Shown here: one piece after another, positions 1-6,468 of the stretch | How positions within the stretch are numbered: position 1 is the stretch's first letter | Layout: each line of letters starts with the position of its first letter | NCBI GenBank assembly: GCA_944327425.1 | Contig: CALVHJ010000038.1 | Span: 1 to 10,998 of the forward strand | Reading direction: 5' to 3' | Origin: an uncultured Bacilli bacterium | GTDB lineage: Bacteria > Bacillota_I > Bacilli_A > RF39 > UBA660 | DNA: 10,998 nucleotides | Notes under the pieces: generated by a model | The model's database searches: none | The model's input: only the letters and a program-made list of their open reading frames with translations | What the model was told of the DNA's origin: nothing | Position numbers and translations under genes: made by a program

Positions 1-93
1 CATTTTTTAGGTACTAGCCATTTTTATTTGTATAAAAACGATTTTTTTGTAAATCTCCTGACATTGGAAACACCATCCCTTGAATAAAAAAAT

Positions 94-122
94 TTGACAA
101 CTGTAAAAAAATATGATATTAT
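94..122 (+). promoter_or_regulatory. Promoter of the 154-525 gene
   Basis: A perfect -35 hexamer TTGACA (94-99) and a -10 hexamer TATTAT (117-122) are separated by 17 bp. This is the best sigma-A-type promoter in the window. Transcription would start near 129, giving a leader of about 25 nt that contains the ribosome binding site at 138-145. Confidence 0.85.
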
Positions 123-153
123 ATTAACCATCTTTTGAAAGGGGGATAATATA

Positions 154-525
154 ATGATGAATGAAAAGCCTAATAAAGAGGTAAAACCATATGAATCTGA
201 AGTAAGAGCATATGTTGCCGGAAATTTAGAAGCAGCTTTATCTGCTCAAGTGGACGGTGATATACCTATGGAAAAAAGAAATTTATTGCTTTTAAGCCGA
301 ATTTTAGAAGATAATGAATTAAAAAACGAAATAATTGACAGAATCGTAAATTATGCTATTCATTTTTCAATGGTTTCTTATAAACCAAATTTTGCACCTG
401 ATATTCAAAGAACCATATTTATGAGAAAAATATATTCATTTTTAAATTCATATCAGCTTTCACTTTTAGCAGTACATTTCGATAAACAAATTAGTGCTGA
501 AAAATCAGAAAAGCGTTCTCGTTAA
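154..525 (+). CDS. Small soluble protein of unknown function, 123 aa
   Basis: I do not recognise this family. The start is supported by a strong ribosome binding site (AAAGGGGG, 138-145) 8 nt before the first of two consecutive ATG codons at 154 and 157; either could be used. The protein has no signal peptide and no long hydrophobic stretch, so it is probably cytoplasmic. The first 20 residues are charged. Residues about 21-115 look mostly helical, with leucine- and isoleucine-rich stretches around 43-70 and 92-108. The last 12 residues are strongly charged (Lys, Glu, Arg) and probably disordered. There are no cysteines and no obvious catalytic motif. The gene is a single-gene unit: its own promoter lies at 94-122 and a terminator wraps around its stop codon. 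Its function cannot be read from its neighbours. Confidence 0.8.
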   Translation: MMNEKPNKEVKPYESEVRAYVAGNLEAALSAQVDGDIPMEKRNLLLLSRILEDNELKNEIIDRIVNYAIHFSMVSYKPNFAPDIQRTIFMRKIYSFLNSYQLSLLAVHFDKQISAEKSEKRSR

Positions 526-538
526 GAGAAGCTTTTTT
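511..538 (+). terminator. Intrinsic terminator overlapping the stop codon of the 154-525 gene
   Basis: The left arm AAGCGTTCTC (511-520) pairs with GAGAAGCTT (526-534) with one bulged G. The loop (521-525) contains the TAA stop codon, and six T residues run from 533 to 538. The last codons of the gene therefore form half of the hairpin. Confidence 0.8.
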
Positions 539-639
539 AATACCCAAATTTAACCAAATTAGAAGTGTCCATAATTAATAATATTTGTCAATAACCATTA
601 TGAAAATATCCTAATCTAAATTTATTAACTAAAAAGGTA

Positions 640-668
640 TTGCTTTAACCTGTTATTTTTAGTATAAT
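640..668 (+). promoter_or_regulatory. Promoter of the TasA-like gene
   Basis: TTGCTT (640-645), a 17-bp spacer, and a perfect TATAAT (663-668). Transcription would start near 675, just ahead of the ribosome binding site at 680-685. The upstream DNA (539-639) is AT-rich and I see nothing else in it. Confidence 0.75.
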
Positions 669-691
669 TAAACAAGAATAGGGTGAAACAA

Positions 692-1303
692 ATGGAAAAT
701 GTAGATAAAACTAGTATTGATAAGTCTAAAAAGAGAATAACATTAAGTGCTTTAATTATTGTTATGTCGGTAATAATAATAGGTGTAAGTATGTCTTATG
801 CGTACTTCATAAATACTGTCGAAGAAGTAAATGTAGGAAATCAAGGAACAACCGTTACCAGTGGAGAATTAACCATGAACTTTACCACTGTTGATGATAA
901 GTACATTAACGCTACTTCAGCTTCTCTGATAGATGATGCTGATGTTACTACCGAAGGAGATTATACGTCATTTAGTGTTACTTTACCTTCAACTTCAGAT
1001 GCCAATAGCGCTACATATTCATTATACTTAACGGATTTAACTATTACTGATAACTTTAAAAGCGAGTATGTAAAATGGGCATTATATAATGCTGATGGAA
1101 CAAGTGTTATTTCCAATGGTAATTTTACAACCGCTACAACTGGTACTAATATGACCTTACAGGATGGTATACTTATTACAAGTGGCCAAACTACAGCTTA
1201 CCGTCTCTACATATGGTTAAGTAATGACCCAAATACAAATCAGATAGAATTATTAAATGGTTCTCTAAGTGCTAAAGTAGGCTTTAGAGCTGTTACAAAT
1301 TAA
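692..1303 (+). CDS. Exported TasA/camelysin-like protein, 203 aa
   Basis: This is a secreted or membrane-anchored beta-rich protein. I chose ATG 692 because the AGGGTG ribosome binding site (680-685) is correctly spaced for it; an upstream in-frame GTG at 683 lies inside that site. Residues 12-16 are basic, and 18-39 form a hydrophobic segment ending in SMSYAYF, like the SipW-type export signals of TasA/CalY proteins. The remainder is rich in Thr, Ser, Asn and Asp with alternating hydrophobic residues and no cysteine, as expected of an extracellular beta-sandwich. The stretch around 169-198 (AYRLYIWLSN, later GSLSAKVGF) resembles the C-terminal part of many TasA-like proteins as I remember them. 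No signal peptidase gene lies beside it. It is a single-gene unit with promoter and terminator. Family membership is an inference; a role in surface fibres or matrix is possible but unproven. Confidence 0.75.
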   Translation: MENVDKTSIDKSKKRITLSALIIVMSVIIIGVSMSYAYFINTVEEVNVGNQGTTVTSGELTMNFTTVDDKYINATSASLIDDADVTTEGDYTSFSVTLPSTSDANSATYSLYLTDLTITDNFKSEYVKWALYNADGTSVISNGNFTTATTGTNMTLQDGILITSGQTTAYRLYIWLSNDPNTNQIELLNGSLSAKVGFRAVTN

Positions 1304-1304
1304 T

Positions 1305-1333
1305 AACTTAGATTAACGTCTAAGTTTTATTTT
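1305..1333 (+). terminator. Intrinsic terminator after the TasA-like gene
   Basis: A perfect 8-bp stem AACTTAGA (1305-1312) / TCTAAGTT (1319-1326) has a 6-nt loop, followed by TTATTTT (1327-1333). It begins one base after the stop codon. Confidence 0.8.
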
Positions 1334-1367
1334 GGCAAGATTTAGTATTTATCTACTTCTTAAATTA

Positions 1368-1376
1368 TGATATAAT
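1368..1376 (+). promoter_or_regulatory. Extended -10 promoter of the ftsE-ftsX-M23 operon
   Basis: TGATATAAT is an extended -10 element (TG at 1368-1369, TATAAT at 1371-1376). A -35 is poor at the expected place (TTTATC, 1348-1353), which fits an extended -10 promoter. Transcription would start near 1383. No other promoter is evident before 4222, so it probably drives all three genes. Confidence 0.65.
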
Positions 1377-1401
1377 TATTCTAAACTAGTAGGAGGTACA
1401 C

Positions 1402-2103
1402 ATGAGATTTATAGAGATAAAGAATTGTTATAAAGTATATAAAAATGGTGTAGCAGCCATTGCTGATTTAAGTTTAAAAATAAATAAAGGAGAATTTGTT
1501 TTTGTTATTGGTGCTAGTGGATCTGGTAAATCAACTTTAATCAAGATGTTATATCGTGAAGAAAAACCGACAAAAGGAACTGTCGAAATAGGTGGAATTA
1601 ATGTTGGAAAACTTCGTAACCGAACTGTATACAAATTAAGACGTAAATTAGGAATTGTTTTCCAAGATTTTAAACTATTACCTAAATTAACTGTATATGA
1701 AAATGTCGCTTTTGCTCTTGAATGTTTAGGTATGAAAGGCAGTGAAATTCGTCCCAAAGTAATAAAAGCCTTAGATCATGTTGGCTTAAAAGATAAACTT
1801 AGAAGTTTTCCCAATGAATTATCTGGTGGTGAACAACAAAGAGTATGTATAGCCAGAGCCATTGTCAATAATCCTAAATTACTAATTTGTGATGAGCCTA
1901 CTGGAAATCTTGATCCTAAAACTTCAAAAGGCATAATGGAAGTCTTAGAAGCTATTAATCAAGAACTAGGCACAACTATTATCATGGCAACTCACGACAA
2001 AGATATAGTAAATCGTATGAAAAAAAGAGTTATTGTTCTAGATAGTGGTGTATTATCTGAGGATCACGAGAAAGGAAGTTATAAAGCCAGTGAAAGCATG
2101 TAG
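1402..2103 (+). CDS. ftsE: Cell-division ABC transporter ATPase FtsE, 233 aa
   Basis: FtsE is the cytoplasmic ATPase of the FtsEX complex, which transmits ATP hydrolysis through FtsX to a peptidoglycan hydrolase outside the membrane. All ABC motifs are present in order: Walker A GASGSGKST (37-45), Q-loop Q88, signature LSGGEQQR (140-147), Walker B LLICDEP (160-166), and H-loop H198. The segment GIVFQDFKLLPKLTVYENV (84-102) is typical of FtsE, and the length matches the family (about 220-230 aa). ATG 1402 follows AGGAGG (1391-1396) by 5 nt. The 3' end overlaps ftsX by 14 bp and a hydrolase gene follows, which separates FtsE from similar lipoprotein or macrolide exporter ATPases. The gene is intact, so an active ATPase is expected. 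Confidence 0.97.
   Translation: MRFIEIKNCYKVYKNGVAAIADLSLKINKGEFVFVIGASGSGKSTLIKMLYREEKPTKGTVEIGGINVGKLRNRTVYKLRRKLGIVFQDFKLLPKLTVYENVAFALECLGMKGSEIRPKVIKALDHVGLKDKLRSFPNELSGGEQQRVCIARAIVNNPKLLICDEPTGNLDPKTSKGIMEVLEAINQELGTTIIMATHDKDIVNRMKKRVIVLDSGVLSEDHEKGSYKASESM
2071..2078 (+). promoter_or_regulatory. Ribosome binding site of ftsX inside ftsE
   Basis: AAAGGAAG lies in the last codons of ftsE, 11 nt before the GTG at 2090. It supports that GTG over the in-frame GTG codons at 2045 and 2048, which have no such site in front of them. Confidence 0.6.
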
Positions 2104-2983
2104 AATTTTTGTTAGAAGTATAAGAGACTCTTTCAAAAGTGTCTTTAGAAATTTCAGTCTAAGCATTGCAAGTATTCTTTGTACAACTATAACTCTTGTT
2201 TTAGTAGCAATAGCTATAATTGTAACGGTTAATGTAAATCACATAACCCGTGATTTAGAAGAAGAATTAACTATTGTCGTTTATGCTGATGCTGACACAT
2301 CTGACGAAAGATTAGAAAGTATTGAAAGAGAAATAAATAATATTAGTGCTGTTGCAAGTGTCACAGCCAAAAGTAAAGAGGAGTGGCGTTTAGAAATGCA
2401 AAGCTACTCTGATACCCTAAATACAACTTTAGATTATCTAGAAGAAAACCCGTTATTAGACTCATTTATAGTAACAGTTGAAAATGTTGATGATTTAAGA
2501 CCAACTGCCTTGGCAATTAGAGAGTTAGAAAATATCGAAAGTGCTAATTATGGCGAAGGAATGGTTGAAGATATAATATCAGTATTTGATATTATCAAAA
2601 CTATAACAGTTGTTATGGTTGTAGCTTTAATTGTTGTAACGGCCTTTCTAATTAGCAATACAATTAAATTAACAATATTTTCTAGACGAAGTGAGATTGA
2701 GATTATGCGTTTAGTAGGAAGTAGTAATACATCAATTAAATTACCATTTATTTTTGAAGGTTTTTTATTAGGTGTGCTAGGATCAATTATTCCTATCATC
2801 ATCATGATTTATGGTTACTTAATTATGTATGAACAAATGAGTACATCTTCATCATTTAGTATTATTGAACTAGTTAAACCAATGCCATTTGTGTTATTAA
2901 CATCACTTTCTCTCTTATTAATTGGTTCAATTGTTGGTATGTTTGGTTCTGCCCGTGCTGTAAGGAAGTATTTGAAAATATGA
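2090..2983 (+). CDS. ftsX: Cell-division protein FtsX, 297 aa
   Basis: FtsX is the membrane partner of FtsE; its external loop binds and activates a peptidoglycan hydrolase. I chose GTG 2090 because the resulting N-terminus (MKACRIFVRSIRDSFKSVFRN) matches the usual FtsX start and the length of about 297 aa is typical. GTG codons at 2045 or 2048 would add 14-15 residues encoded within ftsE. The topology is the standard four-helix one: TM1 about 24-47, a large external domain about 48-167, TM2 about 168-192, TM3 about 218-245, TM4 about 266-287. The motif RRSEIEIMRLVGSS (199-212) after TM2 is a family hallmark. The gene overlaps ftsE by 14 bp and the hydrolase gene by 4 bp, indicating translational coupling. 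Its TGA stop is followed at once by an in-frame TAA. Confidence 0.95.
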   Translation: MKACRIFVRSIRDSFKSVFRNFSLSIASILCTTITLVLVAIAIIVTVNVNHITRDLEEELTIVVYADADTSDERLESIEREINNISAVASVTAKSKEEWRLEMQSYSDTLNTTLDYLEENPLLDSFIVTVENVDDLRPTALAIRELENIESANYGEGMVEDIISVFDIIKTITVVMVVALIVVTAFLISNTIKLTIFSRRSEIEIMRLVGSSNTSIKLPFIFEGFLLGVLGSIIPIIIMIYGYLIMYEQMSTSSSFSIIELVKPMPFVLLTSLSLLLIGSIVGMFGSARAVRKYLKI

Positions 2984-4221
2984 TAAAGAAAAGTATAAAT
3001 TGTTTATTTAGAGTTTGTTTAATATTAGCCACTTTTTTTGCTTGTTTCATAACTCCTGATGTAGCTGAGGCTGCTGCTGCTCAAACTTTAGGTGACTTAC
3101 GAAGAGAATATGAGTCTTTACTTGCTGAAAAAAACGAATATGACAGCATGACCCAAGCTGCTAAAAATGAAATAGCCGAAAAACAAGCAGCTATAAATAA
3201 AGCTGAAGAAGAAATTACAGAGGCAGAAGATCAATATGATGAAGCTGAACTAGCTATTATTGAATCAAATGAAAATATTGCCTCCCTAGAAGAAGAAACC
3301 AAAAAAGTATTATTATACATGCAACAGATGCAAGGTCAAAATGCCTATGTTGAATATGTAACCGGTGCCTCAAGCATGACCGAACTTATCATGCGTGTAG
3401 AAGCAGTAAATCAAGTAACTGGTTATATTCAAACAACAACTAAAAACTTAGAAGAAGAGATTAAGAAAAATGAAGAACTAAAAGTTGAACTAGAAGAAAA
3501 GCAAAAAGAATTAGCCAACCAAATATCATCTTATGAAAAAGTAATTGCTGAACAATATGATAATATTGAGGAATATTCGGAATTTTCTTTAGACTTAGAA
3601 ACTCAAGTAAAAAATGCTAAAGACTTATATGATAGCTATAAAGAAACTTGTAAGAGTACAGTAGGAAGTACAGCTGATGATGTTTATTTAAGCAGTTGTA
3701 GTAATGTTCCTTTAAATAGCGGTTGGTTAAAGCCTTTAACTTATGGAGTAGTTACTAGTGCCCAAGGTTATCGAACTCATCCTGTAACTGGTCAAAAATA
3801 TAAATTCCATGCTGCTATTGACATAGGTGGTAATGCTGAGGGAACAGCAGTATATGCAGCAGCATCCGGTGTTGTAAGTGGTGTTGCTTATCGTACTAGC
3901 TGTGGTGGAAACAAGGTTTATGTTCAAGTAACAGTAGGAGGCGTAAGATACACAACTTACTACTATCACTTATTAAACATTAATGTTAGTGTAGGAGACG
4001 TTGTAACTCAAAATACGGTTATAGGTACCGTTGGTGGTGGAAGTACATCTACTAGTAGAGGAGGTTATGACAGTTGTACAACCGGAGCTCATCTTCACTT
4101 TGGCGTCGCTGAAGGTTGGTATTCAAATGAACCACCTCAAGCTCAAGTAATAGTACCACCTGGATTTTTAAATTCTGCTGGTTATCGTTTTTATTCAAGA
4201 AGTGATTATTATACAGGATAA
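2980..4221 (+). CDS. Secreted coiled-coil M23 peptidoglycan hydrolase, probable FtsEX partner, 413 aa
   Basis: This is an exported zinc endopeptidase expected to cut peptidoglycan cross-links under FtsEX control. The signal peptide is about residues 1-31, with a likely cleavage site after AEA. Residues about 35-222 are rich in Glu, Lys, Gln and Ala and form long coiled coils. A conserved-looking turn at 121-147 (NAYVEYVTGASSMTELIMRV onward) resembles the FtsX-binding hairpin region of PcsB/CwlO. The C-terminal M23 (LytM-like) domain is about 249-396. It keeps H277 and D281 (HxxxD), H330 in YYYHLL, and H371 and H373 in HLHFG, so the full zinc and catalytic set is present. Cysteines C224, C240, C308 and C366 lie outside the signal peptide. 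The start overlaps the ftsX stop (ATGA), and AAGGAAG lies upstream at 2962-2968. PcsB has a CHAP domain and CwlO an NlpC/P60 domain; EnvC has an inactive M23 domain. I therefore give no symbol. Confidence 0.93.
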   Translation: MIKKSINCLFRVCLILATFFACFITPDVAEAAAAQTLGDLRREYESLLAEKNEYDSMTQAAKNEIAEKQAAINKAEEEITEAEDQYDEAELAIIESNENIASLEEETKKVLLYMQQMQGQNAYVEYVTGASSMTELIMRVEAVNQVTGYIQTTTKNLEEEIKKNEELKVELEEKQKELANQISSYEKVIAEQYDNIEEYSEFSLDLETQVKNAKDLYDSYKETCKSTVGSTADDVYLSSCSNVPLNSGWLKPLTYGVVTSAQGYRTHPVTGQKYKFHAAIDIGGNAEGTAVYAAASGVVSGVAYRTSCGGNKVYVQVTVGGVRYTTYYYHLLNINVSVGDVVTQNTVIGTVGGGSTSTSRGGYDSCTTGAHLHFGVAEGWYSNEPPQAQVIVPPGFLNSAGYRFYSRSDYYTG

Positions 4222-4246
4222 CATTCCCCAGGGAATGTTTTTCTCT
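4220..4246 (+). terminator. Intrinsic terminator of the ftsEX operon
   Basis: An 8-bp perfect stem AACATTCC (4220-4227) / GGAATGTT (4232-4239) with a CCAG loop is followed by a T-rich run to 4246. It starts within the stop codon of the M23 gene. Confidence 0.85.
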
Positions 4247-4274
4247 GTACAAAAAGTAAAAAATAATATATAAT
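4246..4274 (+). promoter_or_regulatory. Probable promoter of the 4326-5087 gene
   Basis: TGTACA (4246-4251, four of six matches to the -35 consensus), a 17-bp spacer, and a perfect TATAAT (4269-4274). It begins right after the preceding terminator. Transcription from about 4281 gives a leader of about 45 nt, the longest in the window; I see only a very weak hairpin in it. Confidence 0.6.
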
Positions 4275-4325
4275 TTAAATAATAGGTGATAAAAAAATAC
4301 CTTTTAAAGAAAGGAAATGATAAGT

Positions 4326-5087
4326 ATGAAAATTAATGATTTTTTAAAACAAATTGCCAGCGATATTAAAACTACAAATAAAAACTTAACTAAAGAAGAT
4401 TATTATTACATTTTAAAATATGTAGGAATAAAAAGAGATAAGTCTTTAGTAAATGACATTGAAGAATTTTACACTAACTTTTTAGATAGTCTAAATAATT
4501 CTTTAGTAAGACATATCGTTAGAAAAACTGGTAAAAACGAAAATACAACTCATTATATTGGCTTTTATACAGATAAAAGAGCCAATTATCGCGAATCATA
4601 CAAAGTATATTTCCCTGTAAAATATGAATACATGATTAGTGCCTTAAAAACCATTTTTTCTTATTTAATTCGCAATAATATTGAATCAGTAGTCAAATTT
4701 CATGTAAAAGCAACTAATGAAAATATTGTTATTCGTTTTTATCACCAAGAAGACGTTTTACCATTTATTAATTATTGTAACAACAATTTTATATTAGATG
4801 ATCTTTTAGAAAGAGTTAATCCTTTTATTGCTACCATCTATGGTATAGGTATTTTAAGAGATGACAATACAATTGATACATATAATGGAACCTTAAGTAG
4901 CATTCTAGCAGAATATTTTACTTTTCTAAAAAACAATGATGCTCTTGATAAAATAAGCGATTTACACTTCCTAGATTATCTTTTAAAAAAAGAAGCTGCT
5001 ACTGAAAATGAAATAATCAAATTCAATTTACAAGCTATTGAAAAGAATATCAAAGCTATTTTATCGAGAACTAGCCCAATAGATTAA
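4326..5087 (+). CDS. Protein of unknown function, 253 aa
   Basis: I cannot assign this protein with confidence. I chose ATG 4326 because AAGGA (4311-4315) is 10 nt upstream; the in-frame ATG at 4317 would be only 1 nt from that site. There is no signal peptide or membrane segment, so it is probably cytoplasmic. Residues 1-60 are charged and helical. Residues about 85-175 carry the motifs YKVYFPVKYEYMISALKTIF, then VKFHVKATNENIVIRFYH, DVLPFINYC and VNPFIATIYGIG. The order of a tyrosine-rich start, a positively charged beta pair and a PF segment loosely recalls HopA1-like proteins, which include bacterial effectors and lanthipeptide lyase relatives; this is a weak impression only. The C-terminal third is helical and Lys-rich. 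It has its own promoter and is not tightly coupled to tilS. No precursor peptide gene lies nearby, which argues against a peptide-modifying role here. Confidence 0.8.
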   Translation: MKINDFLKQIASDIKTTNKNLTKEDYYYILKYVGIKRDKSLVNDIEEFYTNFLDSLNNSLVRHIVRKTGKNENTTHYIGFYTDKRANYRESYKVYFPVKYEYMISALKTIFSYLIRNNIESVVKFHVKATNENIVIRFYHQEDVLPFINYCNNNFILDDLLERVNPFIATIYGIGILRDDNTIDTYNGTLSSILAEYFTFLKNNDALDKISDLHFLDYLLKKEAATENEIIKFNLQAIEKNIKAILSRTSPID

Positions 5088-5094
5088 AAAGTTC

Positions 5095-5123
5095 TTGCTA
5101 TAAAAAGTAATATGCGTTAAAAT
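5095..5123 (+). promoter_or_regulatory. Promoter of tilS-ftsH
   Basis: TTGCTA (5095-5100), a 17-bp spacer, and TAAAAT (5118-5123). Transcription would start near 5130, leaving a leader of only about 13 nt with GGAG at 5134-5137. The same pair of hexamers and spacer recurs before the dCMP deaminase gene. Confidence 0.7.
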
Positions 5124-5142
5124 AATAAGGCATGGAGAAATT

Positions 5143-6465
5143 ATGAAAAGAGTCTTATTATATTTAAATTCGTTATTAAAAGAAAATGATACAATAGTTA
5201 TAGCAACTAGTGGTGGACCAGATTCAATGTGTCTTCTTCACTTATTGTGTGAGTTAAAGAGTTCTATGGGTTTAAAAATAATTGTTGCCCATGTCAACCA
5301 TAAATTAAGAAAAAAAAGTGAAGAAGAAGCTGTTTTTGTTAAAAAAGCATGTGAGAAAAATAATTTAATCTTTGAATATATGGAGATTTTAAAATATAAT
5401 GATGACAATTTAGAAAATGATGCTCGAACTAAAAGGTATGAATTTTTTAACCAATTAGTTTTAAAATACCATGCTAAATACTTAATGACAGCTCATCATG
5501 GTGATGATTTAATCGAAACTATATTAATGCGTTTAACCAGAGGTAGTAGTCTAAAAGGTTACAGTGGCTTTAAAAAAGAACTGGCTTATGAATCATACAC
5601 TATCATAAGACCACTAATTACTGAAACTAAAGAAGACATTATCGCTTACATGCAAAAAAATGGGTTAAAATACTATATTGATGAAAGTAATTTTTCGCTT
5701 CAATATACTCGCAATCGTTATCGGGCCAAAGTATTACCTTTTTTAAAAAAAGAAGATCCTTTAGTTCACCATAAATACTTAAAATTTAGTGAAGAACTAA
5801 CAAATGTAAATAACTTTTTAGAAAGATATATCAAAGATTTGTTAGAGAACATAAGTGATAAAAAAGGTATCAAAATAAATGAATTAAAAAAACTAGATAA
5901 ATTTCTTTTAAAGAAAGTAGTAGAATACACTTTAAGTAATATATATATCGATGATTTATTTTTAATAAATGATAAACATACAAATTTAATTATTGGTATG
6001 ATTAGAAATAATAAAACTAATAGTAGCATTACCTTACCTAATAATTATCAAGCTATAAAAAGTTATAATTATTATAAAATAGTTAAGATTAATAAAGAAG
6101 AATCATACGAATATACTTTAAAGGATAAAGTAACACTACCAAATAAAATGGTTATAAAAAGAGTAAAAAAATCATCTGACAAATCAAATTACACTATAAG
6201 ATTAGATAGTACTAAAATATCTTTACCCTTAAAAGTAAGAACTAGAGAATTTGGAGATAAAATAGAGATTAAAAATCTTGGCGGGCACAAAAAAGTAAAG
6301 GATATATTAATTGACGAAAAAATTCCTGTAGAAAAAAGAAATAACATTCCCGTTGTTACAGATAGTAAAAACACCATTCTTTGGTTACCTGGTTTAAAAA
6401 AATCAAAATTTGATATGGAAACAGACCAAATATATGATATAATACTTTTATATGAGGAGGAATAA
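5143..6465 (+). CDS. tilS: tRNA(Ile)-lysidine synthetase TilS, 440 aa
   Basis: TilS attaches lysine to C34 of the CAU-anticodon tRNA-Ile using ATP, so that the tRNA reads AUA as isoleucine. The PP-loop motif SGGPDS is at 23-28, followed by AHVNHKLR (49-56), AHHGDD (117-122) and LTRGSSLKGYSG (131-142). The DESN motif (180-183) leads into TRNRYR (189-194), as in other TilS proteins. The C-terminal tRNA-binding domain is recognisable from LPLKVRTREFGDKI (361-374) and HKKVKDILIDEKIPVEKR (382-399). The length is normal for the long Gram-positive form. ATG 5143 follows GGAG (5134-5137) by 5 nt. AUA codons are frequent in this window, so the enzyme should be essential. It is followed by ftsH after 3 bp; the hpt gene often found between tilS and ftsH in Firmicutes is absent. 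Confidence 0.96.
   Translation: MKRVLLYLNSLLKENDTIVIATSGGPDSMCLLHLLCELKSSMGLKIIVAHVNHKLRKKSEEEAVFVKKACEKNNLIFEYMEILKYNDDNLENDARTKRYEFFNQLVLKYHAKYLMTAHHGDDLIETILMRLTRGSSLKGYSGFKKELAYESYTIIRPLITETKEDIIAYMQKNGLKYYIDESNFSLQYTRNRYRAKVLPFLKKEDPLVHHKYLKFSEELTNVNNFLERYIKDLLENISDKKGIKINELKKLDKFLLKKVVEYTLSNIYIDDLFLINDKHTNLIIGMIRNNKTNSSITLPNNYQAIKSYNYYKIVKINKEESYEYTLKDKVTLPNKMVIKRVKKSSDKSNYTIRLDSTKISLPLKVRTREFGDKIEIKNLGGHKKVKDILIDEKIPVEKRNNIPVVTDSKNTILWLPGLKKSKFDMETDQIYDIILLYEEE
6454..6460 (+). promoter_or_regulatory. Ribosome binding site of ftsH within tilS
   Basis: GAGGAGG lies 8 nt before ATG 6469. It is formed by the final Glu codons of tilS, so the TilS C-terminal EEE residues and the ftsH ribosome binding site share the same bases. 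This ties ftsH translation to passage of ribosomes over the end of tilS. Confidence 0.85.
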
Positions 6466-6468
6466 AAA

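Noticed and set aside
683..691. GTG 683 as start of the TasA-like gene
   Set aside because: This GTG lies within the AGGGTG ribosome binding site that serves ATG 692 and has no good site of its own.
1428..1757. Antisense open frame of 109 codons within ftsE
   Set aside because: It lies wholly opposite a clear ftsE coding region, has no ribosome binding site that I can see, and its translation looks like a shadow of the sense gene.
2981..2986. TGA then TAA after ftsX as a hint of a code in which TGA means Trp
   Set aside because: All Trp codons I checked are TGG and no gene contains an internal TGA, so the tandem stop is better read under the standard bacterial code.
3736..3969. Antisense open frame opposite the M23 domain
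   Set aside because: It is a Ser/Thr/Tyr/Cys-rich low-complexity translation opposite a conserved catalytic domain.
5067..5095. Inverted repeat AGAACT/AGTTCT at the end of the 4326-5087 gene as a terminator
   Set aside because: The loop is 17 nt and there is no T-run after the right arm, so it is not a convincing terminator. Some readthrough into tilS is possible.
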